Notes under the pieces: generated by a model | Told to the model about the DNA's origin: nothing | The model's input: only the letters and a program-made list of their open reading frames with translations | Database searches by the model: none | NCBI GenBank assembly: GCA_946185485.1 | Contig: CAMHJQ010000013.1 | Location: 24,289-88,288 of the forward strand | Origin: an uncultured Prevotellaceae bacterium | GTDB taxonomy: Bacteria; Bacteroidota; Bacteroidia; Bacteroidales; Bacteroidaceae | Direction of reading: 5' to 3' | DNA: 64,000 nucleotides | Program-made: the position numbers and the translations under genes | Shown: one piece after another, positions 37,144 to 47,215 of the stretch | Layout of the letters: each line of letters begins with the position of its first letter | Position numbering within the stretch: position 1 is the first letter of the stretch

Positions 37144-37184
37144 CATCATAAAAGGCCCGTCAAAGCGACGGGCCTTTTATGATG
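37144..37184. terminator. Bidirectional terminator between mdh and the pectate lyase gene
   Basis: A perfect 18-bp stem (37144-37161 and 37167-37184) with a 5-base loop, and A and T runs in each arm. The right arm is also the last codons of the convergent pectate lyase gene, whose stop is at 37160-37162. Confidence 0.9.
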
Positions 37185-40100
37185 ACCTTCCGGTCCTTGG
37201 AGATATAGATTCCATGCTGAGGCTTTGTCACCCTGCGTCCCGTCAAGTCATAGAGGGGTGCCGGATGCGACTCCGTTCCAAGGGTCTTGCCTTGCATGCC
37301 GGTAATGACAGTGCTATGGTCGGTGACTACTATGCAGAGCCTCCTGGCGTAGCTGTGGCCATCGGCGTCAGCCACTCGCAGGCTGACTTCACCAATGGTC
37401 TTTGCATCGCCTGCCTGAAGGGTCAGTGTATGGTCAGCAACGGTAAGACGCACTGGCAAACTGGCCGTAAGCTGTTCTACCTGGAATGCCGGGCTGTCAG
37501 TGTAGCCGGCGAACAGCGGTCTGAGGTCAATGGCTGCCGTGCCGTTGGGCTGCAGGAACACATGCGGCTGTGCCATGAAGTCAAGATAGTGCTCCAGTTC
37601 GGTATATCCGTCACCATCCAGGTCGCTGTTGCTTTCCTTGAAGTCACGAGTACGGGTGCGTGGGTCGGTGCCCCGAATTTCCTCCCACCAGTTAGGCAGT
37701 CCGTCATAGTCGGTGTCATAACCTACAGGGCGCAGCTCCTCCGGATATTCCTCAAAGCCACCAGCATCCTGCTCGTCATCTATCTCGCCCCTGATACCCG
37801 ACTTAGACCCCACAAAGGTGTAGCTCCTGTTGAGTGTCTCGGTCACCATGCGGCAGTCTGTCAGGTCTTGCATGGGCTGATGGGCGCCCACGTCACTCAA
37901 GACATTCTTATAGGCCTCATGGGCCGTCTCAAGTGTTGCATAGCTTGGGAAAAACGGCTCAGCATGTAGCCACTCCCAGTCGAGCGAAGAACGTCCGTCA
38001 TGGATGCGCATGCGGTAGGTGTCGCCCAGCTGGTCGGTAGTAATGGTTCCGTTATAATTGTCCCTCACATTGCCACTGATGTAGGCACTCTGTGTTCCTT
38101 TCAGATTGCCTTCAATGTCGAGTGTGAACAGGCACTTCTCCTGTGTGTCGATGCCCATCTTATAGTAGTTGCCCACAAAGTTAACCTCATGGGCACCGCC
38201 ATCCGTGGTGCGGCGGTGCCAGTTGTAAACCACATTATTAAATATGTCGAGACGTCCTGCATACTCGCCGTTGGCATCCGTTCCACCACCCATTGACCAG
38301 TTGCGTCCCTCGCAGTCGGCCAGCAGGTTATGGTGAAACGAGCCGATGTCGCCACCAATCGTAGCAGCATATCCGTGGTTGGTGCCTGCCGCATAGTTGC
38401 GGTGCCCGGCAATGCCCAGGGCCTCACTAATCAGCGAGCGCTGGAGGGTGATGTTCTTGGAACCCCGGCTTGAGAAAGTCTCGTCAGTACCCCACGAGGC
38501 TGTCACATGGTCGAGGATAGTATGGTCGGAATAGACCGTTCCGATGGCATTACCCGTTTCCTCGCTGGTGCCTAAGCCACGGCGTGCCCGCAGGAAGCGT
38601 ACAATATTGTCAGAGCCGATGCCGATGTCAGAATGCTTGATACAGATGCCCTTTCCGGGAGCAGTCTGTGCGGCTATGGTCACTTGGTCGTCAACCCAGC
38701 AGGTCTTATAGTTCATGTCAATCACACCCGCCACCCGGAACAGCACTGTGCGCGGACCGCTGCCGTTGGTCAGCGCCCAGCGCAGCGTGCCCTCACTGCC
38801 ATCGTCTTTCAGGGAACTGACATAGACCACGTGTCCGCCCCGACCGCCACGGGCAAAGCGTCCGTAGCCCTCGGCTCCGGGGAAGGCCAGATGACGTGGC
38901 TGGAAGGTCCACACATCGCCTCTGGTGATAGTGCCCTCGGCATCCTCCCTGTCTATGCGCCAATAATAAGTGTGGATGTTGCTCAAGCTGCCAGGATTGT
39001 AACTCGTCTCCACGCCCAATATAGCCTCCGCCTTGTCTGGTGTGGCATTGGCAATAGCCGCAGAGTCGGTACCTAAGAAGAGGTATTGCCTGACCGTCTT
39101 GCCGTCGCGGGCTGCCGTCCAGCTCAGCATTGGGTAGTTCTCGTCCATGTCGGCATGAACGTCGCCATTTGCCGGCACAGGGTCGGTAGCCATGGCCGAG
39201 ATGTCGCGTCGTCCATCATCAGGAGTCGCCTCCAGGTAGTTGTGAATGGGCAATGGCATACCCTTCTGCCACCGGCAGGCAGCGGGAATGAGTTTAGAGC
39301 GCTCGTTCAGCAGATCCAGGAATTCGTCCCCCTCCATCCGCTCCGCTGTCGTGAGTTCGCAGTCCAATGTTGTCCCACTGTCCTGAGCAGGCCATACAGC
39401 ACTGTTACCAGCATCAGCTGTGAAGTAGCAATAGCGCACGGTGGAACCTGCAGAGTTGGTGGCTGTCACGCCGGCCTTATTGGTTCGTGCGGCATTGATA
39501 CCGATGGTTGCTGTGGTATAGCAGTTTTCTATGAGTACTGCGTTGTAGTCGCCATTCCCCACACGGCCCACAATGCCACCCATGTCATTCTTGCCATCCA
39601 GGGTGCCTTCCACATAGCAGTTTTGCACCTTGGTGCTACCCATGGCCTGTGCCGCGATACCTCCGCCATTTGAGCCATAGCCGCGTACATTGCTGCCACT
39701 GACATAGCAGTTGATGATACGAGAATTGATGGCACGGCCTGCAATACCTCCGAAATAGGCATTAGCCTGAATGAACTCGTCACAGATGCCCAAGTTGCGG
39801 ATTTCCGCATCTTCTAAGACACGGAACAAAGCCATGTAGTTGACGGAGCCTTGCAGATAGACTCCGCTGATGGTATGGCCGTCACCGTCAAAGACTCCCT
39901 GGAATGCCTTGTAGTCAGTGTCGCTGGCATAGGAGCCAATCATTGGGGTGAGGGGGAAGGCGCTGCCTGACTGCAGGTCGGCGAGTTCCTGTTGGTTCAC
40001 CTGTTCATTGATGACAATGTCCCTGGTCAGCCTGAAGTACAGGCCTCGGCTGAAGTTGGTCCCATGGTTTACATCCTGTGCCAGCTTGGCCAGTTCGTCG

Positions 40101-40222
40101 GCATTACTGATCAGATAAGGATTTTCTTTGCTGCCGTCACCTCCGGCATAGGAGGCCGACTGTGCCAGTGCTGACACCGGCACGGACAGCAGGCTAAGCA
40201 CGATAAGCAATAACTGTTTCAT
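37160..40222 (-). CDS. Secreted pectate lyase with type IX sorting tail
   Basis: A 1020-residue exported enzyme. After the signal peptide (MKQLLLIVLSLLSVPVSALA) come GLUG-like repeats (GGIAGRAINSRIINCYVSGS and others, to about residue 320), a fibronectin-like linker, and a PL1-type pectate lyase domain. That domain has FPGAEGYGRFARGGRGG, IRFLRARR-like IVRFLRARRGLG, and LDHVTASWGTDETFSSRGSK. DTDYDGLPNWWEE and NSDLDGDGYTELEHYLDF look like calcium-binding repeats. The end, LYDLTGRRVTKPQHGIYISK, is a type IX sorting tail. It should cut polygalacturonate at the cell surface for the SusC/D pair. Confidence 0.9.
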   Translation of the reverse strand: MKQLLLIVLSLLSVPVSALAQSASYAGGDGSKENPYLISNADELAKLAQDVNHGTNFSRGLYFRLTRDIVINEQVNQQELADLQSGSAFPLTPMIGSYASDTDYKAFQGVFDGDGHTISGVYLQGSVNYMALFRVLEDAEIRNLGICDEFIQANAYFGGIAGRAINSRIINCYVSGSNVRGYGSNGGGIAAQAMGSTKVQNCYVEGTLDGKNDMGGIVGRVGNGDYNAVLIENCYTTATIGINAARTNKAGVTATNSAGSTVRYCYFTADAGNSAVWPAQDSGTTLDCELTTAERMEGDEFLDLLNERSKLIPAACRWQKGMPLPIHNYLEATPDDGRRDISAMATDPVPANGDVHADMDENYPMLSWTAARDGKTVRQYLFLGTDSAAIANATPDKAEAILGVETSYNPGSLSNIHTYYWRIDREDAEGTITRGDVWTFQPRHLAFPGAEGYGRFARGGRGGHVVYVSSLKDDGSEGTLRWALTNGSGPRTVLFRVAGVIDMNYKTCWVDDQVTIAAQTAPGKGICIKHSDIGIGSDNIVRFLRARRGLGTSEETGNAIGTVYSDHTILDHVTASWGTDETFSSRGSKNITLQRSLISEALGIAGHRNYAAGTNHGYAATIGGDIGSFHHNLLADCEGRNWSMGGGTDANGEYAGRLDIFNNVVYNWHRRTTDGGAHEVNFVGNYYKMGIDTQEKCLFTLDIEGNLKGTQSAYISGNVRDNYNGTITTDQLGDTYRMRIHDGRSSLDWEWLHAEPFFPSYATLETAHEAYKNVLSDVGAHQPMQDLTDCRMVTETLNRSYTFVGSKSGIRGEIDDEQDAGGFEEYPEELRPVGYDTDYDGLPNWWEEIRGTDPRTRTRDFKESNSDLDGDGYTELEHYLDFMAQPHVFLQPNGTAAIDLRPLFAGYTDSPAFQVEQLTASLPVRLTVADHTLTLQAGDAKTIGEVSLRVADADGHSYARRLCIVVTDHSTVITGMQGKTLGTESHPAPLYDLTGRRVTKPQHGIYISKDRKVIIKGPSL

Positions 40223-40257
40223 TTTTGTTTTATTGGTTTGTTTCTGTAGTTCTGCGG

Positions 40258-40265
40258 CAAAGGTA
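40258..40265 (-). promoter_or_regulatory. -7 box of the pectate lyase gene
   Basis: TACCTTTG on the minus strand, 35 bases before ATG 40222. The -33 site is poor. Confidence 0.55.
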
Positions 40266-40273
40266 CAAAAAAT

Positions 40274-40305
40274 AAATGGAACGGAAGTGTAATTCCGTTC
40301 CATTT
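40274..40305 (-). terminator. Terminator after the duplicated surface protein gene
   Basis: A 13-bp stem (aaatggaacggaa and its complement, loop of 6) is followed on the minus strand by a T-rich stretch, 45 bases after the stop at 40350. Confidence 0.75.
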
Positions 40306-40349
40306 TAGTGGATTATTGCATCAAACGACACAACAGTCTGTCTTCTCCC

Positions 40350-42074
40350 TTACTTAGCAAGGAACTTCTTACCGTTCATGATGACAATGCCCTTGTAGTC
40401 AGAACCGACCTTCTGTCCTGCGAGGTTATAGCGGATGCCATCAGCAGGAACGGTAGATTTGGCCACGCTAATAGCTGTAGCATCAACGACTTCTCCCTCC
40501 AGTGTGAAGTTGTCGAAGCTCATAGCTTTAGCACTGTCCTTGTTGTAGTCAACATCAGCAATGACGCGGTAGGTGCCGGCAGTCAGCTGCAAGTTGCCTA
40601 ATGGGGTCATCACGCCGAACTTCTCCTCAAAGCCAGGATAGTACTGGATGGCCTGCCAGTTGACGGGCTGGCCGTCCTTCTGGGCTTCAAACACGAACAG
40701 GACGGTGTCCTTCTCAATGCGGCAATAGCTGCCTGCTCCCCACTCCAGGTTGTTGTATCCACCAGTCTTCGTAATCCATGTAGAGTTATAGACCTCGGTC
40801 TCACCCTGCATGATACGGATACGGTAGGCGGGATTCTGCTCCACCAGCAAGTCGAAGTCAATGGCATTGACTTTGAAGGCTTTGCCATCGGCAATGGTCA
40901 TGTCGAAGCCGAATGCCCAGTTCTCAGAACCAATGGCATTCTCATCATTGTGTTTGTTGGCACCTCCGGCGGTACAGTTCAGCTTCCAGACATAGTCGCA
41001 GTCGATGTTCTTCACTCCCTGATGACACACCTGCTTGATTTCATAGCCGCCCTCCTGGGTCTCATCCTTCACGATAGTGGCCTCAATCTCTGGAGTCTGG
41101 AAGAAGTTAACGGTCACACCGTCAATGCTCTTGTTGAACTTATCGACGGTCTCGATATAGTTCCAAGTGTCGTAGGTCACACTACCATCATCGGGGTTGG
41201 TGAAGGTCGGACGCACAATGCCGACAAAACCTCCCTCTCCTGATACAGGATCAGAAGAACCGCCCTCAAGAGTACCCTCCAAGGTGAAATTGTCGAAACT
41301 CATGGCCTTCGAGCTGTCCTTGTTGTAGTCAACATCAGCAATGACGCGGTAGGTGCCGGCAGCCAGCTGCAAGTTGCCTAATGGGGTCATCACGCCGAAC
41401 TTCTCCTCAAAGCCAGGATAGTACTGGATGGCCTGCCAGTTGACGGGCTGGCCGTCCTTCTGGGCTTCAAACACGAACAGGACGGTGTCCTTCTCAATGC
41501 GGCAATAGCTGCCTGCTCCCCACTCCAGGTTGTTGTATCCACCAGTCTTCGTAATCCATGTAGAGTTATAGACCTCGGTCTCACCCTGCATGATACGGAT
41601 ACGGTAGGCGGGATTCTGCTCCACCAGCAAGTCGAAGTCAATGGCATTGACTTTGAAGGCTTTGCCATCGGCAATGGTCATGTCGAAGCCGAATGCCCAG
41701 TTCTCAGAACCAATGGCATTCTCATCATTGTGTTTGTTGGCACCTCCGGCGGTACAGTTCAGCTTCCAGACATAGTCGCAGTCGATGTTCTTCACTCCCT
41801 GATGACACACCTGCTTGATTTCATAGCCGCCCTCCTTGGTCTCATCCTTCACGATGGTGGCCTCAATCTCTGAAGTCTGGAAGAATTTGACGGTCAGTCC
41901 GTCAGTGCTCTTGTTGAACTTATCGACAGTCTCGATATAGTTCCAAGTATCGTAGGTCACACTACCATCATCGGGATTGGTGAAGGTCGGACGCTCGATA
42001 CCTACTGTCACGTCCTGAGCCATTGCAGTACCTGCCAAGAGGGCTGCAAAGGCGAAAAGAGTAAATTTTCTCAT
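40350..42074 (-). CDS. Surface protein with two near-identical 260-residue repeats
   Basis: A 574-residue exported protein (MRKFTLFAFAALLAGTAMAQ). The body is two 260-residue units, each from VGI.RPTFTNPDDGSVTYDT to MSFDNFTLEG, joined by a Gly/Ser/Pro-rich linker. The end, IRYNLAGQKVGSDYKGIVIM, is a type IX sorting tail. It occupies the SusE/SusF place after SusC and SusD, so it is probably a surface glycan-binding protein for pectin. I recognise no named domain. ATG 42074 gives the signal peptide. Confidence 0.8.
   Translation of the reverse strand: MRKFTLFAFAALLAGTAMAQDVTVGIERPTFTNPDDGSVTYDTWNYIETVDKFNKSTDGLTVKFFQTSEIEATIVKDETKEGGYEIKQVCHQGVKNIDCDYVWKLNCTAGGANKHNDENAIGSENWAFGFDMTIADGKAFKVNAIDFDLLVEQNPAYRIRIMQGETEVYNSTWITKTGGYNNLEWGAGSYCRIEKDTVLFVFEAQKDGQPVNWQAIQYYPGFEEKFGVMTPLGNLQLAAGTYRVIADVDYNKDSSKAMSFDNFTLEGTLEGGSSDPVSGEGGFVGIVRPTFTNPDDGSVTYDTWNYIETVDKFNKSIDGVTVNFFQTPEIEATIVKDETQEGGYEIKQVCHQGVKNIDCDYVWKLNCTAGGANKHNDENAIGSENWAFGFDMTIADGKAFKVNAIDFDLLVEQNPAYRIRIMQGETEVYNSTWITKTGGYNNLEWGAGSYCRIEKDTVLFVFEAQKDGQPVNWQAIQYYPGFEEKFGVMTPLGNLQLTAGTYRVIADVDYNKDSAKAMSFDNFTLEGEVVDATAISVAKSTVPADGIRYNLAGQKVGSDYKGIVIMNGKKFLAK
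40536..41835 (-). repeat. Internal 780-bp duplication with a nearly identical core
   Basis: Bases 40536-41055 and 41316-41835 (offset 780) match with a single difference seen by eye (t at 40583, c at 41363). Divergence rises at both edges of the unit. The pattern suggests recent duplication or gene conversion. Confidence 0.9.
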
Positions 42075-42166
42075 AATGACTTGTTTTAAATTGATAATAA
42101 TTAAATATAATAAAGTACATGAGGCCAAGGCCTGAGCATCAGCCTCATGTACCCATTGGCAATTAT

Positions 42167-44038
42167 TTATTCGGTTTTGCGTACATAGGGGTTGTAGCCT
42201 GGGTTCTGGCCAAACTCCTCCGCATTCTGAAGCTTGTCAAGGAAGGTATTGGGGATGGGCCACAGGTTGTTGTGCTCGTCCACCACGTCATTGCCGTCCC
42301 ATGCAGGATTATGCTGGCGGATATAGTTCACCAGCTTGCCAGTACGTTTCAGGTCGAACCACCGCAACCACTCGCCGCACAGCTCACGGGCACGCTCCTC
42401 GAGGATCCACTCAATGGTCATCTGGCTGGCACTCACCTGAGCCTCGCTCAGTGAATGTCCTGTCTTGACAACACGGGCATTGCGAATCTCACTGTTGATA
42501 ATCTGAGCAGCAGCGGCTTGGTCGCCCAAGCCAATCTTTGCCTCGGCGGCGATAAGCGGCATCTCTGCATATCGGATGACAGGCACATCGCCGAAGCCCA
42601 CATTAGCCGTAGCATCAGTCAGCAGAATGGTTCCGTTAGGATCGCCGTCCCAGATGCGATACTTCATGAAGCGGGGGAATGAAGAGGCAATATATACACT
42701 TGACTTGGGGTCAGTAGTCTGGCGGATTTTACATCCACCCTGTGCGTTGACATTCTCACTCTCATAGATGTCGTCAATGCCCAACAAGGCGATACCCTGG
42801 TCGGCGGCGGCCACCTTGTCGGCATCAGTCACGTGTTTCTTGGTGAAACGCAGCACCGTTTGTCCGTTGCTGACTGTCTTGCCCACCAGATTGTCCTTGG
42901 CATTATAGTTCTGGGCCATGACCTCCGTCCACTTGTACGAGCCACGTGGGTTATACTCGGGGAAGTCCTCCTGGAAGAGCACATCGTAGCGGATATCCCA
43001 GTCCTGCCAGAGGTTCAGGAAATAGTATGTTGGCATGAGCAGCACACTCTCCTTCGGGTACTCCCAGGCGGTGGCAGCACTCGTGATGCCGGCACGCGTC
43101 AACAGACGGGGTGCCCAGTACAGGTGCAGACGGTTGGGGTTCTTGGGATTGGCGTTCAGTGAGGAATTCTCGGAATGAGTCACCACCCATAGGAACTCTG
43201 TGTTGTTCTTGTTATTCTTGGCCTGCCAGATTTCATCATAGGTGCTGTAGAGCTGGATGCCCAAAGCAGACTTGTTGTCCATGACATACTTGGCAGCATC
43301 GTAAGCCTTCTGGTAGAAAGCCTGCTGGGCAGCACTGCCTGCCTCCTCATACTGGGCACGGGCCAGACATGCACGGGCCAGGATGCCATAGGCAGCCTTC
43401 TTGGTAGCACGCCCGATGTTACCTTTATAGGGAGTAACGGGCAGCAGTTGAGTGGCCTTCTCTGCATCAGGGATGATGACCTCGTCATAGATGACCCTCC
43501 TGTCAGTACGGACGGCGGTGAAGGTGGGCTCGCCAGTTCCCTTGGTACGCATTTCTATGTCGCCGAACCATTCTACGAGCCACCAGTAAGCATAGGCACG
43601 TGTGAAGCGAGCCTCACCCTCGAAGTCATTGCGGGTGGCATCACTCAGGTTCTTGGTGTCTGGCAGATAGTCCAAGACGTTATTTGCCAGATTGACATTG
43701 TCATAGACACGGTTCCAGGCACCAGCCACCTGACCACGGTCGCCCTGCAGGTTGACAAAGCGCGTGAGCTGCATGCCATACTCGTTCTTTTCCGGTATGT
43801 TCGCCCAGATGTCGCCGGCTCCCTCAAAATAGAGTACGGGATCCTCGCGTCCGTAATATTTCCACTTGAAGTTATAATACATCTGATTTACCAGACCTTC
43901 CATGCCTTGTTCTGTGGCAAACACGGCACTGGCACCTTCGCTCGACGGATTGTATTCATCGAGATCGCAGGAGGTGAGTCCCCAAGAACAGGTGCCCAGG
44001 AGCATTGCTCCGATGAAATATTTATTGATACGTTTCAT
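42167..44038 (-). CDS. susD: SusD/RagB-type surface lipoprotein
   Basis: A 623-residue outer-membrane lipoprotein (lipobox GLTSC near residue 24, followed by DLDEYNPSSEG). TPR-like helical SusD features are present: FTRAYAYWWLVEWFGDIEM, YGILARACLARAQYE, WILEERARELCGEWLRWFDL and NPGYNPYVR at the end. It captures glycan and lids the SusC transporter. It lies 18 bases after susC and is followed by the duplicated surface protein and the pectate lyase. Confidence 0.93.
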   Translation of the reverse strand: MKRINKYFIGAMLLGTCSWGLTSCDLDEYNPSSEGASAVFATEQGMEGLVNQMYYNFKWKYYGREDPVLYFEGAGDIWANIPEKNEYGMQLTRFVNLQGDRGQVAGAWNRVYDNVNLANNVLDYLPDTKNLSDATRNDFEGEARFTRAYAYWWLVEWFGDIEMRTKGTGEPTFTAVRTDRRVIYDEVIIPDAEKATQLLPVTPYKGNIGRATKKAAYGILARACLARAQYEEAGSAAQQAFYQKAYDAAKYVMDNKSALGIQLYSTYDEIWQAKNNKNNTEFLWVVTHSENSSLNANPKNPNRLHLYWAPRLLTRAGITSAATAWEYPKESVLLMPTYYFLNLWQDWDIRYDVLFQEDFPEYNPRGSYKWTEVMAQNYNAKDNLVGKTVSNGQTVLRFTKKHVTDADKVAAADQGIALLGIDDIYESENVNAQGGCKIRQTTDPKSSVYIASSFPRFMKYRIWDGDPNGTILLTDATANVGFGDVPVIRYAEMPLIAAEAKIGLGDQAAAAQIINSEIRNARVVKTGHSLSEAQVSASQMTIEWILEERARELCGEWLRWFDLKRTGKLVNYIRQHNPAWDGNDVVDEHNNLWPIPNTFLDKLQNAEEFGQNPGYNPYVRKTE

Positions 44039-44056
44039 AATATCCTATTCTCTTAG

Positions 44057-47000
44057 TTAAAAGTTAACATTCAGTCCTACGGTGACACTGCGCTGCTGGC
44101 CCTCGGGATCCCAGTTCTTCATCCAGTCATTCTTGACGAAATAGAAGGGGTTGCTGACAGTAGCATATATGCGTGCACTTTGTATGCTCAACGACTTTGC
44201 CACACTTCTCGACAGGGAGTAACCTACGGAGATACGCTTAATCTTGAGGAAAGACTGGTTGCAGTAGCTCAGCGACTGGTAGCCTACATAGTCGAACAGC
44301 TTACGGTTGAGCATCAGACCAGGCAGCGAGGCACCTTCATTGCTACCAGCCACCCAGTAGTCCATGTTGGTGTATTTGCCGCCATTCGATGGGTCGAAGT
44401 TGGCCAATGGGCTCTCTCCCCAGTGGCCCCAACGGGCATAGAGGTAAATGTTGAAGTCCCAGTTTTTGTAGCGGATGTCGTTGTTGAAACCAGCAAACCA
44501 CTTCGGGGACTGCGAGCCGATGTACTCGATATCCTTATTCTGGTCGATGATATTGTCGCCATCCAGGTCGGCCACCTTGACATCACCAGGCAGGAAGGGC
44601 TGTGTCTTTTCCGCGTCCTTGAAGTAAGTGGCAGCCTCAGCAGCCTCAGCGGTTGTCCAGATGCCTAAATATCTGAATGTCTTGTACGACTTGATAGGAT
44701 AGCCAATCATCAGGGTCGAGTTCTCCTTCTGAGAGCCTAACTGGATGTCTGTGCCATCTACCAGGTCAATAATCTTCTCCTTGTTGGCCGAGAAGGACAG
44801 TGTGCTGTTCCACTGGAAGTCCTTGGTGACGATATTTCGCGAGTTGATAGTGACTTCCACACCGCGGTTGCGAGTGGCTCCGATATTGGTATAGGTGGCG
44901 AAGTTACCGTCATTACCCGATGATGTGGGCAGTGAGCGCAGCAGTATCAAGTCGGTAGTCTTCGTGTTATAGTAGTCGAAGGTAATGCTGAGCCGGTTGT
45001 TCAACAGCATCATGTCGAAACCGATGTCGAAGGTCTTCGACTTCTCCCACTTGGTCTCACGGTTGCCAATCAGGTTGTTCTTGCCAAGGATATAACGGTT
45101 GGCAGCTGTATCCTGGAAGCCGAAGCTCCAGTTGGCAAAGGTTACGCCTGACTCAGTACCATAGACGGGAATACCCGAGTTACCGGTGACACCGTAAGTC
45201 AGACGGAATTTCAAGTCGTCAAGCCAGGATTTTGTACTCTTCATGAACGGTTCGTCGCTGATGCGCCATGCAAAGGCTGCGGAGGGGAAGGTGTCCCACT
45301 TGTGTCCCTTAGCCAGTACGGAGGCTCCGTCGCGGCGCAGCGAGGCGGTAAAGAGATAGCGGCTCTTCCAGTCATAGCTGATACGACCTGCATATGAGAA
45401 GTTCTGCTGCTTGGTATAGGCACTGCCATGGATGGAGTGGCCGTCGCCACCGTCATTGCTGGCCAGGTTCCACCACAGGTTGGAAGCCAGTGTCTGGCCG
45501 ATGGATGTGGCTGTCAGCTCGTCGCCCGTCTTCTTGTTCCAGGTGGTGAGCAGCGTCAGGCTCAGATGGTGGTCTTCTGGCAACATGGTGAACTGATAGG
45601 TCAGGATGTTGTTCCACTCGACATAGAGGCTTGATGCCTTTGTCATGTCAGCCGTTGACTGTTTCGTGCCGGCATCAATGACTGAGGCTGAGTTGGCATC
45701 GGAATAGTTGCCTACCGACGAGTTGACGATATGGGCATTCACCTGGGTCCGGAAGTTCAGGCCTTTGATGGGATGGATGTCCAGGTATCCATTGGCCACC
45801 ACATTAGTGCCATAGCTTTCGCGGGCATAGAGATAGTCGCCCTGGGTGTTAATCAGCGGGTTCACATAGCCGCTGGCCTCCAAGGGTCGCTCCACCAGCT
45901 CCGTGCCGATGGTATAGGTGTCGGCCAGGTCGTCATAGACTCCGTATGGCGAGCCCAGCTGCATGCCCGTTGTGGGTGTGCTCTGATAGGGAGAGTACTC
46001 GCTGCGGTTGTGGGTCAGCTGGAAGTTGACACCGGCATCAATCCACTTGTGAACCTTATGGTCGATGTTGGCACGGAGCGTATAGCGGTCGGTGCCGCCG
46101 CTCTTCTTCCATTTGTTGCCATCGTTGGCATAGCCGACACTGAAGCGTGCCGTTGTTTTCTCAGTGCCACCCGACAATGTGATGGTGTGGCGGGTGCTCC
46201 AGGTGGTGGATTTCTGCAGCAGCTCATCATAGTCCGTCCAGGCATTGGCCTTATAGGCAGCGTATGCGGCCGGACTGCTGAACAGGTTCAGGTCGTCGGC
46301 AGCGGAGTTCCACTGTCCGGCATTGGCGGCAGCCAGCCGGCGAGCCTCATAGTAGTTCTGGCCTGAGCGGTAGTCGGGATGCTGCTCGCGGAAAGCGGCA
46401 GTGACATAGCCGTTGTACGACACCTGCATCCTGCCAGCCTCGGCCTTTTTGGTGGTGATGATAATCACACCATTGGCGCCCTGTGAGCCATAGATAGCCG
46501 TTGACGAGGCATCCTTCAGCACGTCGATAGTCTCGATATCGTCAGGGTTCAGGTCGCCCATAGAGCCTCCCTGCACTCCGTCGATGATGACCAGCGGGGC
46601 ATTGTTTCCGTTGATGGAGCGGTTACCACGGATGCGGAGCTCACTGCCGTTCACGTCAAGTCCCGTGATGCGTCCCTGTAGCGCGGAAGCCACACTGCTG
46701 GTGGGTGTCTGCAGGATGACATCGCTCTTCACCTGAGCCACCGAACCGGTGACATCGCGCTTTCTGACGGTGCCGAAACCGATGACCACCACCTCGTCCA
46801 GTCCCTGTGCGTCGGGTTCCATCTTCACCTCCATGTTGGCATTAGCCTGAAGTGTGATAGTCTTGTAGCCTGTGTAAGAGAACTGGAGTTTCTTGCCTGC
46901 AGCACTACTGACCGTGAAGTTGCCATCAATGTCTGTAATGGCACCTCCATTGGCACCGACGATTTTCACGGTGACACCAACGAGCGGCTCGTCGTTCTCG

Positions 47001-47152
47001 TCAACCACATGACCTTTCACAGCCTTCGCCTGCTGTACGGCAGCGGGCTGAATGGGTGGGGTAGCAAGGGCATCGCCTGCCCATGCTGTGACGGGCATAA
47101 GCATCGTTGCCACCAAACCACAAGCCAAATAGACTTTCTTTGTTTTTTCCAT
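44057..47152 (-). CDS. susC: SusC/RagA-type TonB-linked outer-membrane transporter
   Basis: A 1031-residue TonB-dependent transporter. After the signal peptide comes a carboxypeptidase-like domain (KGHVVDENDEPLVGVTVKIV), the TonB-box area LDEVVVIGFGTVRKRDVTGS, a plug with RIRGNRSINGNNAPLVIIDG and IEVLKDASSTAIYG-like IDVLKDASSTAIYGSQGANG, and a long barrel that ends in phenylalanine (VGLNVNF). It imports oligosaccharides, here probably pectin fragments. No sigma/anti-sigma pair or hybrid sensor is next to it. Confidence 0.95.
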   Translation of the reverse strand: MEKTKKVYLACGLVATMLMPVTAWAGDALATPPIQPAAVQQAKAVKGHVVDENDEPLVGVTVKIVGANGGAITDIDGNFTVSSAAGKKLQFSYTGYKTITLQANANMEVKMEPDAQGLDEVVVIGFGTVRKRDVTGSVAQVKSDVILQTPTSSVASALQGRITGLDVNGSELRIRGNRSINGNNAPLVIIDGVQGGSMGDLNPDDIETIDVLKDASSTAIYGSQGANGVIIITTKKAEAGRMQVSYNGYVTAAFREQHPDYRSGQNYYEARRLAAANAGQWNSAADDLNLFSSPAAYAAYKANAWTDYDELLQKSTTWSTRHTITLSGGTEKTTARFSVGYANDGNKWKKSGGTDRYTLRANIDHKVHKWIDAGVNFQLTHNRSEYSPYQSTPTTGMQLGSPYGVYDDLADTYTIGTELVERPLEASGYVNPLINTQGDYLYARESYGTNVVANGYLDIHPIKGLNFRTQVNAHIVNSSVGNYSDANSASVIDAGTKQSTADMTKASSLYVEWNNILTYQFTMLPEDHHLSLTLLTTWNKKTGDELTATSIGQTLASNLWWNLASNDGGDGHSIHGSAYTKQQNFSYAGRISYDWKSRYLFTASLRRDGASVLAKGHKWDTFPSAAFAWRISDEPFMKSTKSWLDDLKFRLTYGVTGNSGIPVYGTESGVTFANWSFGFQDTAANRYILGKNNLIGNRETKWEKSKTFDIGFDMMLLNNRLSITFDYYNTKTTDLILLRSLPTSSGNDGNFATYTNIGATRNRGVEVTINSRNIVTKDFQWNSTLSFSANKEKIIDLVDGTDIQLGSQKENSTLMIGYPIKSYKTFRYLGIWTTAEAAEAATYFKDAEKTQPFLPGDVKVADLDGDNIIDQNKDIEYIGSQSPKWFAGFNNDIRYKNWDFNIYLYARWGHWGESPLANFDPSNGGKYTNMDYWVAGSNEGASLPGLMLNRKLFDYVGYQSLSYCNQSFLKIKRISVGYSLSRSVAKSLSIQSARIYATVSNPFYFVKNDWMKNWDPEGQQRSVTVGLNVNF

Positions 47153-47215
47153 GTCTTTGCTTTTTAGGTTAGTAAATAGTATTCCTGTTAGATAAATGAC
47201 GGTGGAGGGGCTAAA

